A stretch of 50,893 bases of DNA from a virus (IMGVR_UViG_3300008261_000094:1-50893), one strand, 5' to 3'. Shown: positions 16,297 to 25,630, numbered from the stretch's first letter. Translations and numbers: made by a program. Notes: generated from the letters alone by a model not told the origin.

Positions 16297-16845
16297 TCAC
16301 TCACCTAACTCAGAGTCGGAACTTAAAAATGAACCTAAGGTGTAACCTGTATCTGTAATATTTGTAGAAGACCTAACTTCTGTTGATACAAGTTGATAGT
16401 CATTGACTTCATTATTCCAAGCATAATTTTCATGAATGACTTTCTCTTTTATAAATTTACGTATAGGAAAGCCAGTATTATCATCTAATGGCATTCCACA
16501 AGTTGTAATACGAGAGACACGGAATTTTGTTAAAGCTTCTTCATTTACAACTACTTGAGGAATAATGCCATTCCAATTTCCTGTAGATATTTTTAATCCA
16601 ACAAAACCTGGTACTTGATATTTTACCTTTTGAAGCTTAACAAAAAGAAGCCATTTCATCTGATTTTCAGTCATGGAACGATAGTCATCAAGATAAATTA
16701 CACCACCTCTAATGATTGGAATGTAATCTCCCAAGCTATCGTTCTGATTTGTTTTCTTCGATAAAACAAAATCAACAAACTCTAGTTCATGTGGATACAT
16801 TACAACTTCCCATGGTTTAATTTCCAATTTCTTTTCCAGCGACAT
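16297..16845 (-). CDS. Protein of unknown function next to SbcC C-terminal gene
   Basis: 182 residues. The start at ATG 16845 is supported by GGGGAGG eight bases upstream, so it overlaps the SbcC C-terminal gene by 29 bases. Mixed alpha/beta; no catalytic motif seen. Tight coupling with the split SbcCD genes makes a role with that complex possible, but this is inference only. Confidence 0.65.
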   Translation of the reverse strand: MSLEKKLEIKPWEVVMYPHELEFVDFVLSKKTNQNDSLGDYIPIIRGGVIYLDDYRSMTENQMKWLLFVKLQKVKYQVPGFVGLKISTGNWNGIIPQVVVNEEALTKFRVSRITTCGMPLDDNTGFPIRKFIKEKVIHENYAWNNEVNDYQLVSTEVRSSTNITDTGYTLGSFLSSDSELGE

Positions 16846-17470
16846 GAGACTGGCCTCCCCAGTATTGTACTTCAAAATGTTTATCTGCAGCTTCTGCAAG
16901 ATAAGGTTGGTGAGTAATTAAAATAATCTGGCGACCAAAATGGTTGCTAATATGCTTAAGAAATTGAGCCATCTTTTCCGCATACTCTTCAGATACATGT
17001 TTGCCTGGTTCATCTAATACTAATGGACCATTCAAAGTAGGATTGGAATGCATATGAATAACAGCAATACGAAGTGCAAGGGAGATAATGTCTACCACGC
17101 CTCCGCCATGACTATCAATTGGTTTTGTCATGATAACTTGATTGTTCTTTTCATGCACTAAATAAAACTCTGCTTGAGGCTTCCCAGAAGATTGATTCAT
17201 CTCAATATAAAAAGAAAAAGCTGGCCCAAAGACAAATTGAATAGCAGAAGTGACAATCTGTTCTAACTTATCTTTAGAGATAATACGTATCTTATCGGCT
17301 ATCCTAGAAAGAATATTTTGTATTGATACGAGGCTATGAGTAGATATATTAATCTCTCTCAACTGATTGTCGTAATCTTGATGTTGTCTTAATAATTCTT
17401 GATACTGACCTTTTCTTACATCGAGATTAGACTTTAAACGACTTAGTTGTTCAACATAAGTATCAATCAT
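16817..17470 (-). CDS. SbcC/Rad50 C-terminal ATPase half as a separate gene
   Basis: 217 residues from ATG 17470 (AGGG just upstream; ATG 17491 is less likely). Residues 1-70 form a coiled coil. The ATPase lobe follows with a signature-type loop SHGGGVVDIISLALRIA (about 120-136), Walker B LVLDEP (150-155) and the switch His H187 (LITHQPYL). There is no Walker A; that half is in the fusion protein at 18102-20225. The two must assemble to make an ATP-binding cassette, so this is a naturally split Rad50. Two small genes lie between the halves. Confidence 0.85.
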   Translation of the reverse strand: MIDTYVEQLSRLKSNLDVRKGQYQELLRQHQDYDNQLREINISTHSLVSIQNILSRIADKIRIISKDKLEQIVTSAIQFVFGPAFSFYIEMNQSSGKPQAEFYLVHEKNNQVIMTKPIDSHGGGVVDIISLALRIAVIHMHSNPTLNGPLVLDEPGKHVSEEYAEKMAQFLKHISNHFGRQIILITHQPYLAEAADKHFEVQYWGGQSHVAGKEIGN

Positions 17471-17477
17471 AACAGCC

Positions 17478-17789
17478 CTAAAATGGAACATCTTCAGAAG
17501 AAGATTTTACTTTTTCATAAGGCTTCTGATTGTGATTAACCTGAGCGAACTCTTTAAATTTTTCTTTTAATAAAGAAATAGATTTTTGCATTTCTAATTT
17601 CATATCTTCAATCTGAGCAGATAAATCAGAGATATCTATTCCCTTATCTAAACAATCCTGTTCAATTTCTTTAATTCTTTTTAATGCATTTTCTTTTTTA
17701 ACTTCAATTTCAATTTTTTCTCGCTGAAGTTTATTCATTTTTTCAGTAAATGACTTCAACTCTTTTTCAAAATCTTGATGAGAACTCAC
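17478..17789 (-). CDS. Short coiled-coil protein within the SbcCD locus
   Basis: About 104 residues; GTG 17789 has AGGAG nine bases upstream (ATG 17798 has none in range). Nearly the whole length is a heptad-type coiled coil (KLQREKIEIEVKKENALKRI, IEDMKLEMQKSISLLKEKF), ending in EDVPF, which resembles the acidic-aromatic tails of single-strand-binding proteins. The end overlaps the SbcC C-terminal gene region. It could extend or bridge the coiled coil arms of the split Rad50; inference from place and structure. Confidence 0.65.
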   Translation of the reverse strand: MSSHQDFEKELKSFTEKMNKLQREKIEIEVKKENALKRIKEIEQDCLDKGIDISDLSAQIEDMKLEMQKSISLLKEKFKEFAQVNHNQKPYEKVKSSSEDVPF

Positions 17790-17801
17790 AGATATCATCT
17801 C

Positions 17802-18101
17802 CTATTCAACATCTATATTAAAATCTTCCTCTTCTAATATCTCATTAAATTCTTTCATCTCTTGTGGAGATAGAGGATATAAATATTCATCTAAAATTCC
17901 ATTGGAATGTTCTACTTTCATAAAAAGTATTTCATCATGCCAATCGGTTCTAAGTGCCAAATAAACATCATTATCTCTTACTGTATAAACGATGGGCTCA
18001 GCGACAACGCCATCATCTAGCTCAAAGTATTCTGGCATAGAATCATTTACTTTTTCAATGTTTTTTCTTTTCTTGTACTCAATAAAATCAATTACTGTCA
18101 T
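17802..18101 (-). CDS. Small acidic protein of unknown function
   Basis: 99 residues, RBS GGTGG. It begins one base after the SbcD-SbcC fusion ends and is followed by the coiled-coil gene. Acidic, with strand-like EPIVYTVRDNDVYLALRT and a C-terminus rich in Glu and Asp. No family recognised. Confidence 0.65.
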   Translation of the reverse strand: MTVIDFIEYKKRKNIEKVNDSMPEYFELDDGVVAEPIVYTVRDNDVYLALRTDWHDEILFMKVEHSNGILDEYLYPLSPQEMKEFNEILEEEDFNIDVE

Positions 18102-20225
18102 TTAAACCACCAACGATTCGGGAAGATTTTGCTTACATAGTGGGCAAGATTTATGCATTGCTAGTAAATCTTTATATCGCTGGCGAATCGCATCTATATT
18201 TTGTTTATTTATTTCATATTGTTTATCTAAAGAGTTTACTTCTAGCAATAAATCATCGTACTCCTCGTGGTAAAGTTCCTTTTGCTTTAATGCATTCAAT
18301 TGGGATTCGAAATCAAGATTCAAAGATAATATAGACCAATCAATTCTATTGTAATTAGCAAAAGAGGTTTTTAACTGAATTAATTCTTTATTTATATTCT
18401 CTATATTGATTAAATGATTTAATAAAATATATAAATCATCAATTAATTCTTGAACAGAATTTAAATCACAATAACTTAATTCTTTTTGGGATAACTCAAA
18501 TAATAAAATAGATTCTTGATTGTAATTAGAATAAATTGATTCGTATAATTCTAATCTATATTCTAATTCTTTAAATAAAGAAATATCATTATCTATTTCA
18601 ACAACAAAAGCTTCAGTAAATGGTATATCGTTAAAGTCACTATCAATTCTTTCTTTTAATTTATCTTGCTGCTTGATAAGTAGCTTAGATTCTTTTTGAT
18701 TTGATAAAATGTCTTTTGATACCATTCGAATAGACTCATCGATTAAGTGAGCACCAGTGAGATGCCCAATAATATAAGCTTTTGTATAGATAGATTCATC
18801 CAATAAAAACGGTCCATCAAGTTGCTGAGAAATGTTTAAAGAAACATCGATATCTTTTGTTAAATGTATCTTAGGCATTTGATGTGCATTAATGATATCA
18901 GATAAAGATTGATGTCCAAACCCAGTATATTCATTTAGTAATGCATTATCTTTATAAACACGATAATAACCTGAGCTAGTCTTAGTTCTTCTTCTCTCAA
19001 TTGAATAGCCTGTATTTAGATTTAATCGAACAATCGATTCAGATTCATCGTGAGTAATAAAATCAGAACCCTTAGGTTCATTATACAATACCCACCTCAA
19101 TGCTCTAATGATTGCTGTCTTTCCAACATCTGAAGCACCGATGATTGCATTTAATCCGTTGTTAAAATTAATGACTGTATGCTTATGAGATTGAAAGTTT
19201 TTAATCTCAATTGAATCAATAAAAAAATGAGATGACAATGTATCAAAAGAAGATAAATCATCATTTAAATTATCAATTGTTTGTTCGGCTTTTGTTACAT
19301 AATCATAAATTAATGCTGTCAAATCATCAGGTAGAGACTCTGTATCCGCTCTCAAAATATCATGTACATTGAGATGATTTAATTGCTCATCAATATGTTC
19401 TACAAATGTTTCAATTAATTGAGGAGCTTGTTCTTTTTCTTCTTGTTGTACAAAAATATCATAACCATCTTTTGCTGATTTGAATGGCAGGATATCAATT
19501 GTAAACTTATTTGAATCGAAGTCTAAATAAAGATAGCTTAATGGTCTTTCTTTCTCTGTCTTAGTTGCCTCGATACGTGCGACTGCGCCAGGGTGACAAA
19601 ACCATGTAGAGCCATTGTATGCTTTTGACCATCCAGAATGATAGTGAGCTCCGAATATAATATCGGCATGACTCGATACCTCTTCTATTAAAGTGTGATG
19701 AACATCTGGGTGGAATGGTTTGTCTAGCAACATACCGTGAGTTAGTAAGAGATGATAATCTGCAAACGGATTCGTTTCCATATCATAATCTGAAGATTTA
19801 TTATCTTTATCAATTCCGGAATAATATTCTTGTGCAGCTAGTCCAATAGTAATATTATTGGCAGACAATAAAAGGGTTCCAGACTCTCTCGTAATAATCT
19901 GAATTAACCCAGATGAATGGAGACCTTGAAGCATTGTTTGGTCTAGCGTATTAATTGTTTGACCAAATATATCGTGGTTACCAGGAACTACGTATGGGGT
20001 TACTTTATATGTAGAAAGAATAAATGCTAACTCATTATATAGTTCCTGACTAATTCTAGGTGTATCAAAAATATCTCCTCCAAATAAAACATAATCAATG
20101 TTTAATTCAGTAATGAGTTGAGATATTTCTCGAAATACAGAGAGAATTTCTTCAGCATAATTATCAATCCGGTTAACAGGATTTCTACCCCGTAAATGAA
20201 AATCAGTTGCATAAAGAATTCTCAT
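18102..20225 (-). CDS. SbcD (Mre11) fused to the N-terminal half of SbcC (Rad50)
   Basis: 707 residues. Residues 1-270 are an Mre11/SbcD phosphoesterase with all metal-binding motifs: D8-x-H10, GGDIFD (D51), GNHD (N83, H84), H163 (LTHG) and GAHYH (H194, H196). From about 335 a Rad50 N-lobe follows: IKNFQSHKHT, Walker A GASDVGKT (363-370), a QQLDGPF Q-loop, then a long coiled coil ending in a zinc-hook CPLC eight residues from the C-terminus. The second ATPase half is encoded at 16817-17470. In T4 and bacteria the nuclease and ATPase are separate proteins and Rad50 is whole, so both fusion and split are unusual. Role: end processing for recombination. Confidence 0.88.
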   Translation of the reverse strand: MRILYATDFHLRGRNPVNRIDNYAEEILSVFREISQLITELNIDYVLFGGDIFDTPRISQELYNELAFILSTYKVTPYVVPGNHDIFGQTINTLDQTMLQGLHSSGLIQIITRESGTLLLSANNITIGLAAQEYYSGIDKDNKSSDYDMETNPFADYHLLLTHGMLLDKPFHPDVHHTLIEEVSSHADIIFGAHYHSGWSKAYNGSTWFCHPGAVARIEATKTEKERPLSYLYLDFDSNKFTIDILPFKSAKDGYDIFVQQEEKEQAPQLIETFVEHIDEQLNHLNVHDILRADTESLPDDLTALIYDYVTKAEQTIDNLNDDLSSFDTLSSHFFIDSIEIKNFQSHKHTVINFNNGLNAIIGASDVGKTAIIRALRWVLYNEPKGSDFITHDESESIVRLNLNTGYSIERRRTKTSSGYYRVYKDNALLNEYTGFGHQSLSDIINAHQMPKIHLTKDIDVSLNISQQLDGPFLLDESIYTKAYIIGHLTGAHLIDESIRMVSKDILSNQKESKLLIKQQDKLKERIDSDFNDIPFTEAFVVEIDNDISLFKELEYRLELYESIYSNYNQESILLFELSQKELSYCDLNSVQELIDDLYILLNHLINIENINKELIQLKTSFANYNRIDWSILSLNLDFESQLNALKQKELYHEEYDDLLLEVNSLDKQYEINKQNIDAIRQRYKDLLAMHKSCPLCKQNLPESLVV

Positions 20226-20236
20226 GCATACACCGC

Positions 20237-20887
20237 CTATTTATGATTAAAATATGTTTCAGCTAAATGATTAACTGCAATTTGAGACCAGCTTTCTAAG
20301 CGGTCATATGTAGAGGAATCTAATAAATCCGATAATGAAATCCATTCACCTTTTAATTGGTCTGTTTCCCTAACTTCCACATGAACATGTGGAGGAACAA
20401 TTGCCTTAATTAAAATACCGATGTGAACAGAGCTGACTGGAGTACTATCATCATTAATAAGACCAAGAACTTTATATCTACAAGAATCAGCATCGATATA
20501 AAGTTCTTCATCTAATTCACGGACAGCTTCATCGTACAAGGTAGAGTAATCAAATAAAAGGTTCATGTGACCACCTACGCCAACTGATAGCTTATTATGA
20601 AGTCTTACCTCACCGCCACCCGTAAGTCGTTGATAAGTATAGACCATGGGATTAGCTGAATCAGTTCCGACTAAAACAGTATAAGGAATTGGTTGCTTAT
20701 AAGACGGGTCTTCTTCATAGTCTCCACGTCTTCCAAGTTTATTTTCTGAGAACATAATCTCTAATAATGATTCAGATAAGTTAGGACTTTTTTCATAAGA
20801 TAAAAATCCCTGAAATGAATTTGAATCATCTTCCCCAAATAAAACTTTTCGGTTAACTGCAATAATTTCCTCGTCCATTTTAGACAT
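20237..20887 (-). CDS. Nudix hydrolase (MutT-like)
   Basis: 216 residues, RBS GGAGG. Nudix box at about residues 105-130: VGGHMN, then EAVRELDEELYID, matching GX5EX7REUXEEXGU with a longer front loop. The flanking text (VYTYQRLTGGGEVRLHNKLS) resembles the predicted phosphoesterase branch of the MutT family, COG4112. Likely hydrolyses a nucleotide diphosphate derivative; substrate unknown. It sits between the SbcD fusion and the annealing protein. Confidence 0.82.
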   Translation of the reverse strand: MSKMDEEIIAVNRKVLFGEDDSNSFQGFLSYEKSPNLSESLLEIMFSENKLGRRGDYEEDPSYKQPIPYTVLVGTDSANPMVYTYQRLTGGGEVRLHNKLSVGVGGHMNLLFDYSTLYDEAVRELDEELYIDADSCRYKVLGLINDDSTPVSSVHIGILIKAIVPPHVHVEVRETDQLKGEWISLSDLLDSSTYDRLESWSQIAVNHLAETYFNHK

Positions 20888-20935
20888 TGTACAAAGCCTC
20901 CGATTTTTATTGTTTTAATTAAAAAGAGTTACAAT

Positions 20936-21511
20936 TCAGTCTAACTCATTTAAGTTTAATTCAGCAATAAAAATTTCAGCCTGTTCTTTTGTTAAGCGAG
21001 CTGCTGTTTTGACTCCAAACATACGGTAAGCAAGGTCTGTAACTTTTTCTCTATCTAAGGATTTAGTATCCATAAGATTGCGAATCTGTTTTGTCTGCTC
21101 GATAGTAATCATTTCTTTTTCGTATGGGTCAGCAAGCTCTCCATCCATTAAAATATCAAGTCCGAGCATATCACGAAGAGCTCGACCTTTTGAACGCGTT
21201 TCTGCCATACGAATCTTAGCTGGAGCGACTTTCTTATTACAATTAATATCATCAGCATCGCCAATGCCAGACCACTTGTTACCGTCCTTATCAGTAACAA
21301 TAGCTTCTACAATTGCCATATTGCCATTGTCTTGACTAGGAGCTTGTACAAGCCTAGTGTGAATACCCTGCACTCCTTCGGCATGAGCTAGTGTTAAAAG
21401 ACCTCCGTAAAGAATATATTCTTTACCTTGGATGTTGATGATAAACTCTTGTTTAAAATCTTCGCTTAGCTGACGTTTCTTAATTGAGATGTCTTTTTGC
21501 ATAGTTGTCAT
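20936..21511 (-). CDS. Probable single-strand annealing protein (Rad52/ERF-type)
   Basis: 191 residues from ATG 21511 (AAAGGAG nine bases upstream). The core VEAIVTDKDGNKWSGIGDAD, followed by APAKIRMAETRSKGRALRDM, resembles the beta-hairpin and helix of phage Rad52/ERF-like annealing proteins. The C-terminal ITIEQTKQIRNLM and TKEQAEIFIAELN are like the helical tails of the same proteins. It is encoded beside SbcCD, RecA, a UvrD helicase and SSB, as expected for strand annealing. The family call rests on pattern recognition and needs a profile search. Confidence 0.6.
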   Translation of the reverse strand: MTTMQKDISIKKRQLSEDFKQEFIINIQGKEYILYGGLLTLAHAEGVQGIHTRLVQAPSQDNGNMAIVEAIVTDKDGNKWSGIGDADDINCNKKVAPAKIRMAETRSKGRALRDMLGLDILMDGELADPYEKEMITIEQTKQIRNLMDTKSLDREKVTDLAYRMFGVKTAARLTKEQAEIFIAELNLNELD

Positions 21512-21570
21512 AACTTGCAACTCCTTTATTATTAATTAAAATGTAACACATTGTGACAGATAAATATAGA

Positions 21571-21822
21571 TTATTCTTCAGGAATATCAATCACTTCTCC
21601 GACAGTAAGAAGGTCTGGAATAATCCTTTTAAGACCGAACTCGTAACTTTTAATCTTTTTTAAATCTAATGGGATTCGGCCCAATAAAATATTGCCCGTA
21701 GTAAAATAAAACTCTTGAGCAAAGTCCTTAACATCTTGATTTGTGTTGTAATACTGGTCGTAAAAGAAATCAATAATCTCTAACTTTTGTTCAAAGGTCA
21801 TTGCGTATTGAATGCATTTCAT
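21571..21822 (-). CDS. Small protein of unknown function
   Basis: 83 residues. Helical N-terminal half with many aromatics (QKLEIIDFFYDQYYN), then strands. It lies nine bases after the end of the UvrD-like helicase gene and is probably co-translated. No family recognised. Confidence 0.6.
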   Translation of the reverse strand: MKCIQYAMTFEQKLEIIDFFYDQYYNTNQDVKDFAQEFYFTTGNILLGRIPLDLKKIKSYEFGLKRIIPDLLTVGEVIDIPEE

Positions 21823-21831
21823 ATCTACACC

Positions 21832-23736
21832 TCAGTTATTTAATTGATAGTGATGAACAAACTCTTTTGGAATTTCATCTATGAATCGGGAAGGTTTATT
21901 ACTTTGTAATCTTCCATAAATCATTCGATTTTGGCTGTAAGTCATATGTAATAAAGTTTTAGCTCTCGTCATCGCTACATAAGCAAGTCTACGCTCTTCC
22001 TGATAATCAAAGACAGACGCACAATGAATGCTTGGAAATATACCTTCTTCCATTCCTACAATAAAAACAACAGGAAACTCTAGGCCTTTAGAAGCGTGTA
22101 TAGTCATCAAATGGACAGCATTCTTTTCCTCAGTTACAGAATCCTGAAGGACGGATATATGAGTTAAAAAAGATTCTACAGAATTATTTCCATCCTCATC
22201 ATAAAAATTAGAAGTATAATTAATAAATTCATCTATATTTTCTATTCTACTTTCTTCTGTTAATGATTCTTTATATTTTAATTGTTTTAAAATAAAATTA
22301 ACCATTTCAGATATCGTAAACATATTCGAATATTGATTAAGTAAATCAACAAAGTCATTAATTTCTTTTAATAAAGCAGAAGCTTGCCCTCTTAGCTTCG
22401 GAACTGATTTAGACCCTTGATATAAAGAAACAGAAATATGAGAAGCATATTCTGAAAGTTTATTAATTGTAGTCTTACCAAGACCAGGCCAGAAGTTTAA
22501 TAATCTTTTAAAAGAAATATCGTCGTAAGGATTTATAGAAATCTTAATAAAAGAAAGAATATCTTTTATCTCTACTCTGTCAAAGAATGAAACATTATTA
22601 TGCATCTGATACGGAATACTAGCTTGCATAAATGTATTCTCAATATCTTTAGTTACTGCACTCGTCCGATAAAGAATGGCAATATCAGAATGCTGGTGAC
22701 CTAACATCACATATTGATTTATCTTTGTAGCAATGTATCGAGCTTCTTGTTGAGAACTATATGCTTTTACAATTTGAATCTTATCTCCAGCATTCGAATC
22801 GCTAAATAGTTTTTTATTATAAGGACTAGGATTATTATTAATTAATCCTGTACTTGCATCGACAATAGTTGAGCTAGACCTATAATTTTGGTCTAGGTAA
22901 ACAATTTTTGCATTAGGAAAATCATTTTTAAAACCTAAAATAATATTAATATTACTGCCACGAAATGCATAAATAGATTGGTTGTCATCTCCAACACATA
23001 ATAGATTTGTATTTTTACCTTTCATCAATCGAGCAAACTCATATTGAGATGCATTACAGTCTTGAAATTCATCTACCATAATGTATTGAAACTTCGCATG
23101 GCAATAATCTTTTACCTCTTGATGATTACGAATCAGCATAACTGTCTTCATTATTAAATCATCGAAGTCATAGGCATGTTGATTTGCTAACTCTTGTTGA
23201 TACAAGTTATAGATTTGATAAACTTTATATTCAAATGAATTCGAATCAGTAAGTCTTGCATAATATGAAGATGGGGAAATTAAATCATTCTTTAAAAAAG
23301 ATATTGTACTTGATATAGACTTAACTAAATCATTATCAAAATCAAAACTTAACTGAGCTGCACATTTCTTAATCAAAGAACGTGCATCCGATTCATCAAA
23401 TATAGTGAAATTTTTGTAAGGTAATAAGTCAGGAAACTGTTTTAAGATACGAATTGCAATACTATGAAATGTGCCCATCGTAATCTGCTTACATTTCTTA
23501 TGGCCGATATATTTTGCAATTCGTTCTTTAATTTCATTAGATGCTTTTACTGTAAAAGTAACAAGCATAATTTGATGAGGTGATACACCTTGTTCAATTA
23601 AGAAAGCTGCACGTCTAGTAAGTACACCAGTTTTACCAGAGCCAGCACCAGCAATAACAAGCGCTGGCTCTTTAAGAGTATCTACTATTGCTTCAAATTG
23701 TCGTGGATTTAATCCCTCAAGCAAAGTAGTATTCAT
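21832..23736 (-). CDS. UvrD/PcrA/Rep-type superfamily 1 DNA helicase
   Basis: 634 residues. 3'-5' helicase motifs in order: Q-motif LNPRQFEAI, Walker A GAGSGKT (30-36), TFHSIAIRIL, VDEFQDCN (motif II), VGDDNQSIYAFRGS (III), YLDQNYRSS (IV), MTIHASKGLEFPVVFI (V) and VAMTRAKTLLHM (VI). Somewhat shorter than host PcrA (about 720), with the difference at the C-terminus. Probably clears RecA filaments or unwinds recombination intermediates. RBS AAAGGGG. Confidence 0.95.
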   Translation of the reverse strand: MNTTLLEGLNPRQFEAIVDTLKEPALVIAGAGSGKTGVLTRRAAFLIEQGVSPHQIMLVTFTVKASNEIKERIAKYIGHKKCKQITMGTFHSIAIRILKQFPDLLPYKNFTIFDESDARSLIKKCAAQLSFDFDNDLVKSISSTISFLKNDLISPSSYYARLTDSNSFEYKVYQIYNLYQQELANQHAYDFDDLIMKTVMLIRNHQEVKDYCHAKFQYIMVDEFQDCNASQYEFARLMKGKNTNLLCVGDDNQSIYAFRGSNINIILGFKNDFPNAKIVYLDQNYRSSSTIVDASTGLINNNPSPYNKKLFSDSNAGDKIQIVKAYSSQQEARYIATKINQYVMLGHQHSDIAILYRTSAVTKDIENTFMQASIPYQMHNNVSFFDRVEIKDILSFIKISINPYDDISFKRLLNFWPGLGKTTINKLSEYASHISVSLYQGSKSVPKLRGQASALLKEINDFVDLLNQYSNMFTISEMVNFILKQLKYKESLTEESRIENIDEFINYTSNFYDEDGNNSVESFLTHISVLQDSVTEEKNAVHLMTIHASKGLEFPVVFIVGMEEGIFPSIHCASVFDYQEERRLAYVAMTRAKTLLHMTYSQNRMIYGRLQSNKPSRFIDEIPKEFVHHYQLNN

Positions 23737-23748
23737 AAAATTTCCCCT

Positions 23749-24066
23749 TTAATCATAATCAGGTTCGTCATTATAAGTATCGTAGTAATCATCATCGTCA
23801 TCAGACCAATCATCGTCATCATCAAGTTCTTCATCTTCATCATCAGATTCCTCAATGTCAAAGTCAAAAAGATTAACATCATATTCTTGAATCTCAGCAA
23901 GAGATTCAATCATATAATCTTTTCCTTCATCGAGATAGATTCGAAATCCTCCGTTAATGTAATCAGGAGAAATCCGAAGATGATTCATGATATCAGTATC
24001 CTGATACTCAGATGCTTCTTGTCTCAGAGGTATTCTAACCTTTAAATCAACATAATTACCTGACAT
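23749..24066 (-). CDS. Small protein with a poly-acidic tail
   Basis: 105 residues from ATG 24066 (GGAGGG seven bases before it). The first 60 residues look like a small alpha/beta domain; the last 40 are almost only Asp, Glu and Tyr. Such tails mimic DNA or bind basic proteins. It lies between recA and the UvrD-like helicase, so it might modulate RecA or the helicase; not demonstrated by sequence. Follows the recA terminator by 25 bases. Confidence 0.65.
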   Translation of the reverse strand: MSGNYVDLKVRIPLRQEASEYQDTDIMNHLRISPDYINGGFRIYLDEGKDYMIESLAEIQEYDVNLFDFDIEESDDEDEELDDDDDWSDDDDDYYDTYNDEPDYD

Positions 24067-24090
24067 ATTTTTACCCTCCATAAGAATAAA

Positions 24091-24114
24091 GCAAGACTAG
24101 TGTACTAGTCTTGC
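24091..24114 (-). terminator. Terminator overlapping the recA stop codon
   Basis: A 24-base near-perfect palindrome with arms GCAAGACTAG and CTAGTCTTGC, followed on the minus strand by TTTATTCTT. Its upstream arm includes the last recA codons and stop. Confidence 0.75.
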
Positions 24115-25277
24115 TCATCTTCAATATTAATATCATTATCGGATTCGATAGATGCGTCTTGCTGTTTAATTTCGTTAACTTCATCTTCATCTAGATAATT
24201 TACTTTAAGAGCACCAGACTTTAGTTTATTTTCAAGAACAGATTTAACTTCTTCAAAGAAATCCGGATTGTCTTTTACATAGTCTAAGAACTTGGCGAAG
24301 CTTTGCCATTTTGCTGGAGTTCCATCCGGTAAAGTAATCGGATTCGCTTTATTGGGATAATACAACCACGAACCAGACTGTTCGACAGCTTCATTATCAA
24401 CTGCCATTTCTGCAAGTCCTCGAACTCTATCAATACCTTTACCAAAGAGTGCAATGTATTTAGCTGCTTTATAAGGATTATCTCGAGCAATACGATTCTT
24501 ACCAATCCTGCAAGAAACTTTGATACCTTCTTCTTCGCTAATACCATCTGCCTTTTCAACTTTTACTTTACGCATTGCAATACGTTGAGTGGCATAAAAA
24601 GATAAAGCTCTTCCGCCAGAAGTGGTATCAGGATTACCATAGCCACCGATATTACTTCTAAACTGATTAATAAAAATCATAGTTGTCTTTGCCTTAGAAG
24701 CAACGGCAGTAACTTTACGCATGAGCTTGGACATCATTCTGGCAACGAGTGCTATGTCTTGTTTCTCCATCTCTGATTCCATTTCTCTTTTAGGGGTAAG
24801 ACCAGCAACTGAATTGACTACAACGCCTGTAAACTGACCAGTACGTAACATTGCTTCTAAGAAGTCTAAACCCTTCTCTGCGCCCTCATCTTCCATGTGC
24901 CAAATGACAAGGCGAGATGGGTCGAAGCCATTGAATTGAGTCATATAATCTAGGTCACAAGAACCTTCTGTCTCATACCATGCCCATACCGAATCTGGGT
25001 TTTCCTTCATATCCAAAGCCATCGTCTCGATAGCTAGACTTGTTTTACCTGAAGAATTTTCTCCCATTAACTCAACAATCTTACCGCGAGCTAAGCCTCC
25101 GCCAAGAGCAATATTTAACTCAATAGATGGAGTAGGAAGGATATCAATCTTTACAAGTTCAGCCATATCAGGATTGTTAACAGTACCGATAACAGTCCGA
25201 CCAGCTTTCTTATTAATATCACCCATTACTTTATCCAAGAGTTTTTTCTTTTGTGCCGCTGACATATTTGATGACAT
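24105..25277 (-). CDS. recA: RecA recombinase
   Basis: 390 residues. Walker A GENSSGKT (72-79), catalytic Glu in WYETEGSCD, Walker B-type VVVNSVAGLTP, and the KTTMIFINQFRSNIGGYGNP segment that contains loop L2 and the conserved polymerisation region. The tail is acidic like bacterial RecA. It forms the strand-exchange filament for repair and recombination-dependent replication. Unlike phage 0305phi8-36, whose recA hosts a homing intron, this copy is uninterrupted. The ATG overlaps the upstream gene's stop by one base. Confidence 0.95.
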   Translation of the reverse strand: MSSNMSAAQKKKLLDKVMGDINKKAGRTVIGTVNNPDMAELVKIDILPTPSIELNIALGGGLARGKIVELMGENSSGKTSLAIETMALDMKENPDSVWAWYETEGSCDLDYMTQFNGFDPSRLVIWHMEDEGAEKGLDFLEAMLRTGQFTGVVVNSVAGLTPKREMESEMEKQDIALVARMMSKLMRKVTAVASKAKTTMIFINQFRSNIGGYGNPDTTSGGRALSFYATQRIAMRKVKVEKADGISEEEGIKVSCRIGKNRIARDNPYKAAKYIALFGKGIDRVRGLAEMAVDNEAVEQSGSWLYYPNKANPITLPDGTPAKWQSFAKFLDYVKDNPDFFEEVKSVLENKLKSGALKVNYLDEDEVNEIKQQDASIESDNDINIEDEQD

Positions 25278-25630
25278 TATCGTTTCCCCTTTTCTTGATT
25301 ATCCCATAGTCTTTGAAAATCAATTAATTTACGATAGATTCCTTGACCTTGAATACCAAGAGACTTTGCATCTTTTAAAATCTGATTGAACAAATCCTTC
25401 GGATTCATAATAACTTCTGGTCTGAAGTTAATCTGTGTAATCTCAAGGTATTGTTCGTATAACTGAATTACTTCTTTTGCAACAATTGCTTTTGCATCAG
25501 AGGAAGAATGCCCAGAATGGATAAGAGCTTGGTAATAATACATAAGAAAGTTTGTTAAGGCTTGCTTTGCGCCTTCTATTTGAGATAAAGAAGGCGCATC
25601 AGTATTACTTTCATTGTTTTCTAAACTCAT
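25277..25630 (-). CDS. Helical protein of unknown function between SSB and RecA
   Basis: 117 residues, RBS AAGGTAGG. All-helical with an acidic, Ser-rich N-terminal 15 residues and a basic C-terminus (DNQEKGKR). It overlaps the recA start (ATGA-type coupling), so it is made together with RecA. A recombination mediator acting between SSB and RecA would fit the position, but no motif supports this. Confidence 0.65.
   Translation of the reverse strand: MSLENNESNTDAPSLSQIEGAKQALTNFLMYYYQALIHSGHSSSDAKAIVAKEVIQLYEQYLEITQINFRPEVIMNPKDLFNQILKDAKSLGIQGQGIYRKLIDFQRLWDNQEKGKR

Noticed and set aside
24105-25277. Intron in recA as in phage 0305phi8-36
   Set aside because: The RecA frame is uninterrupted and of normal length.
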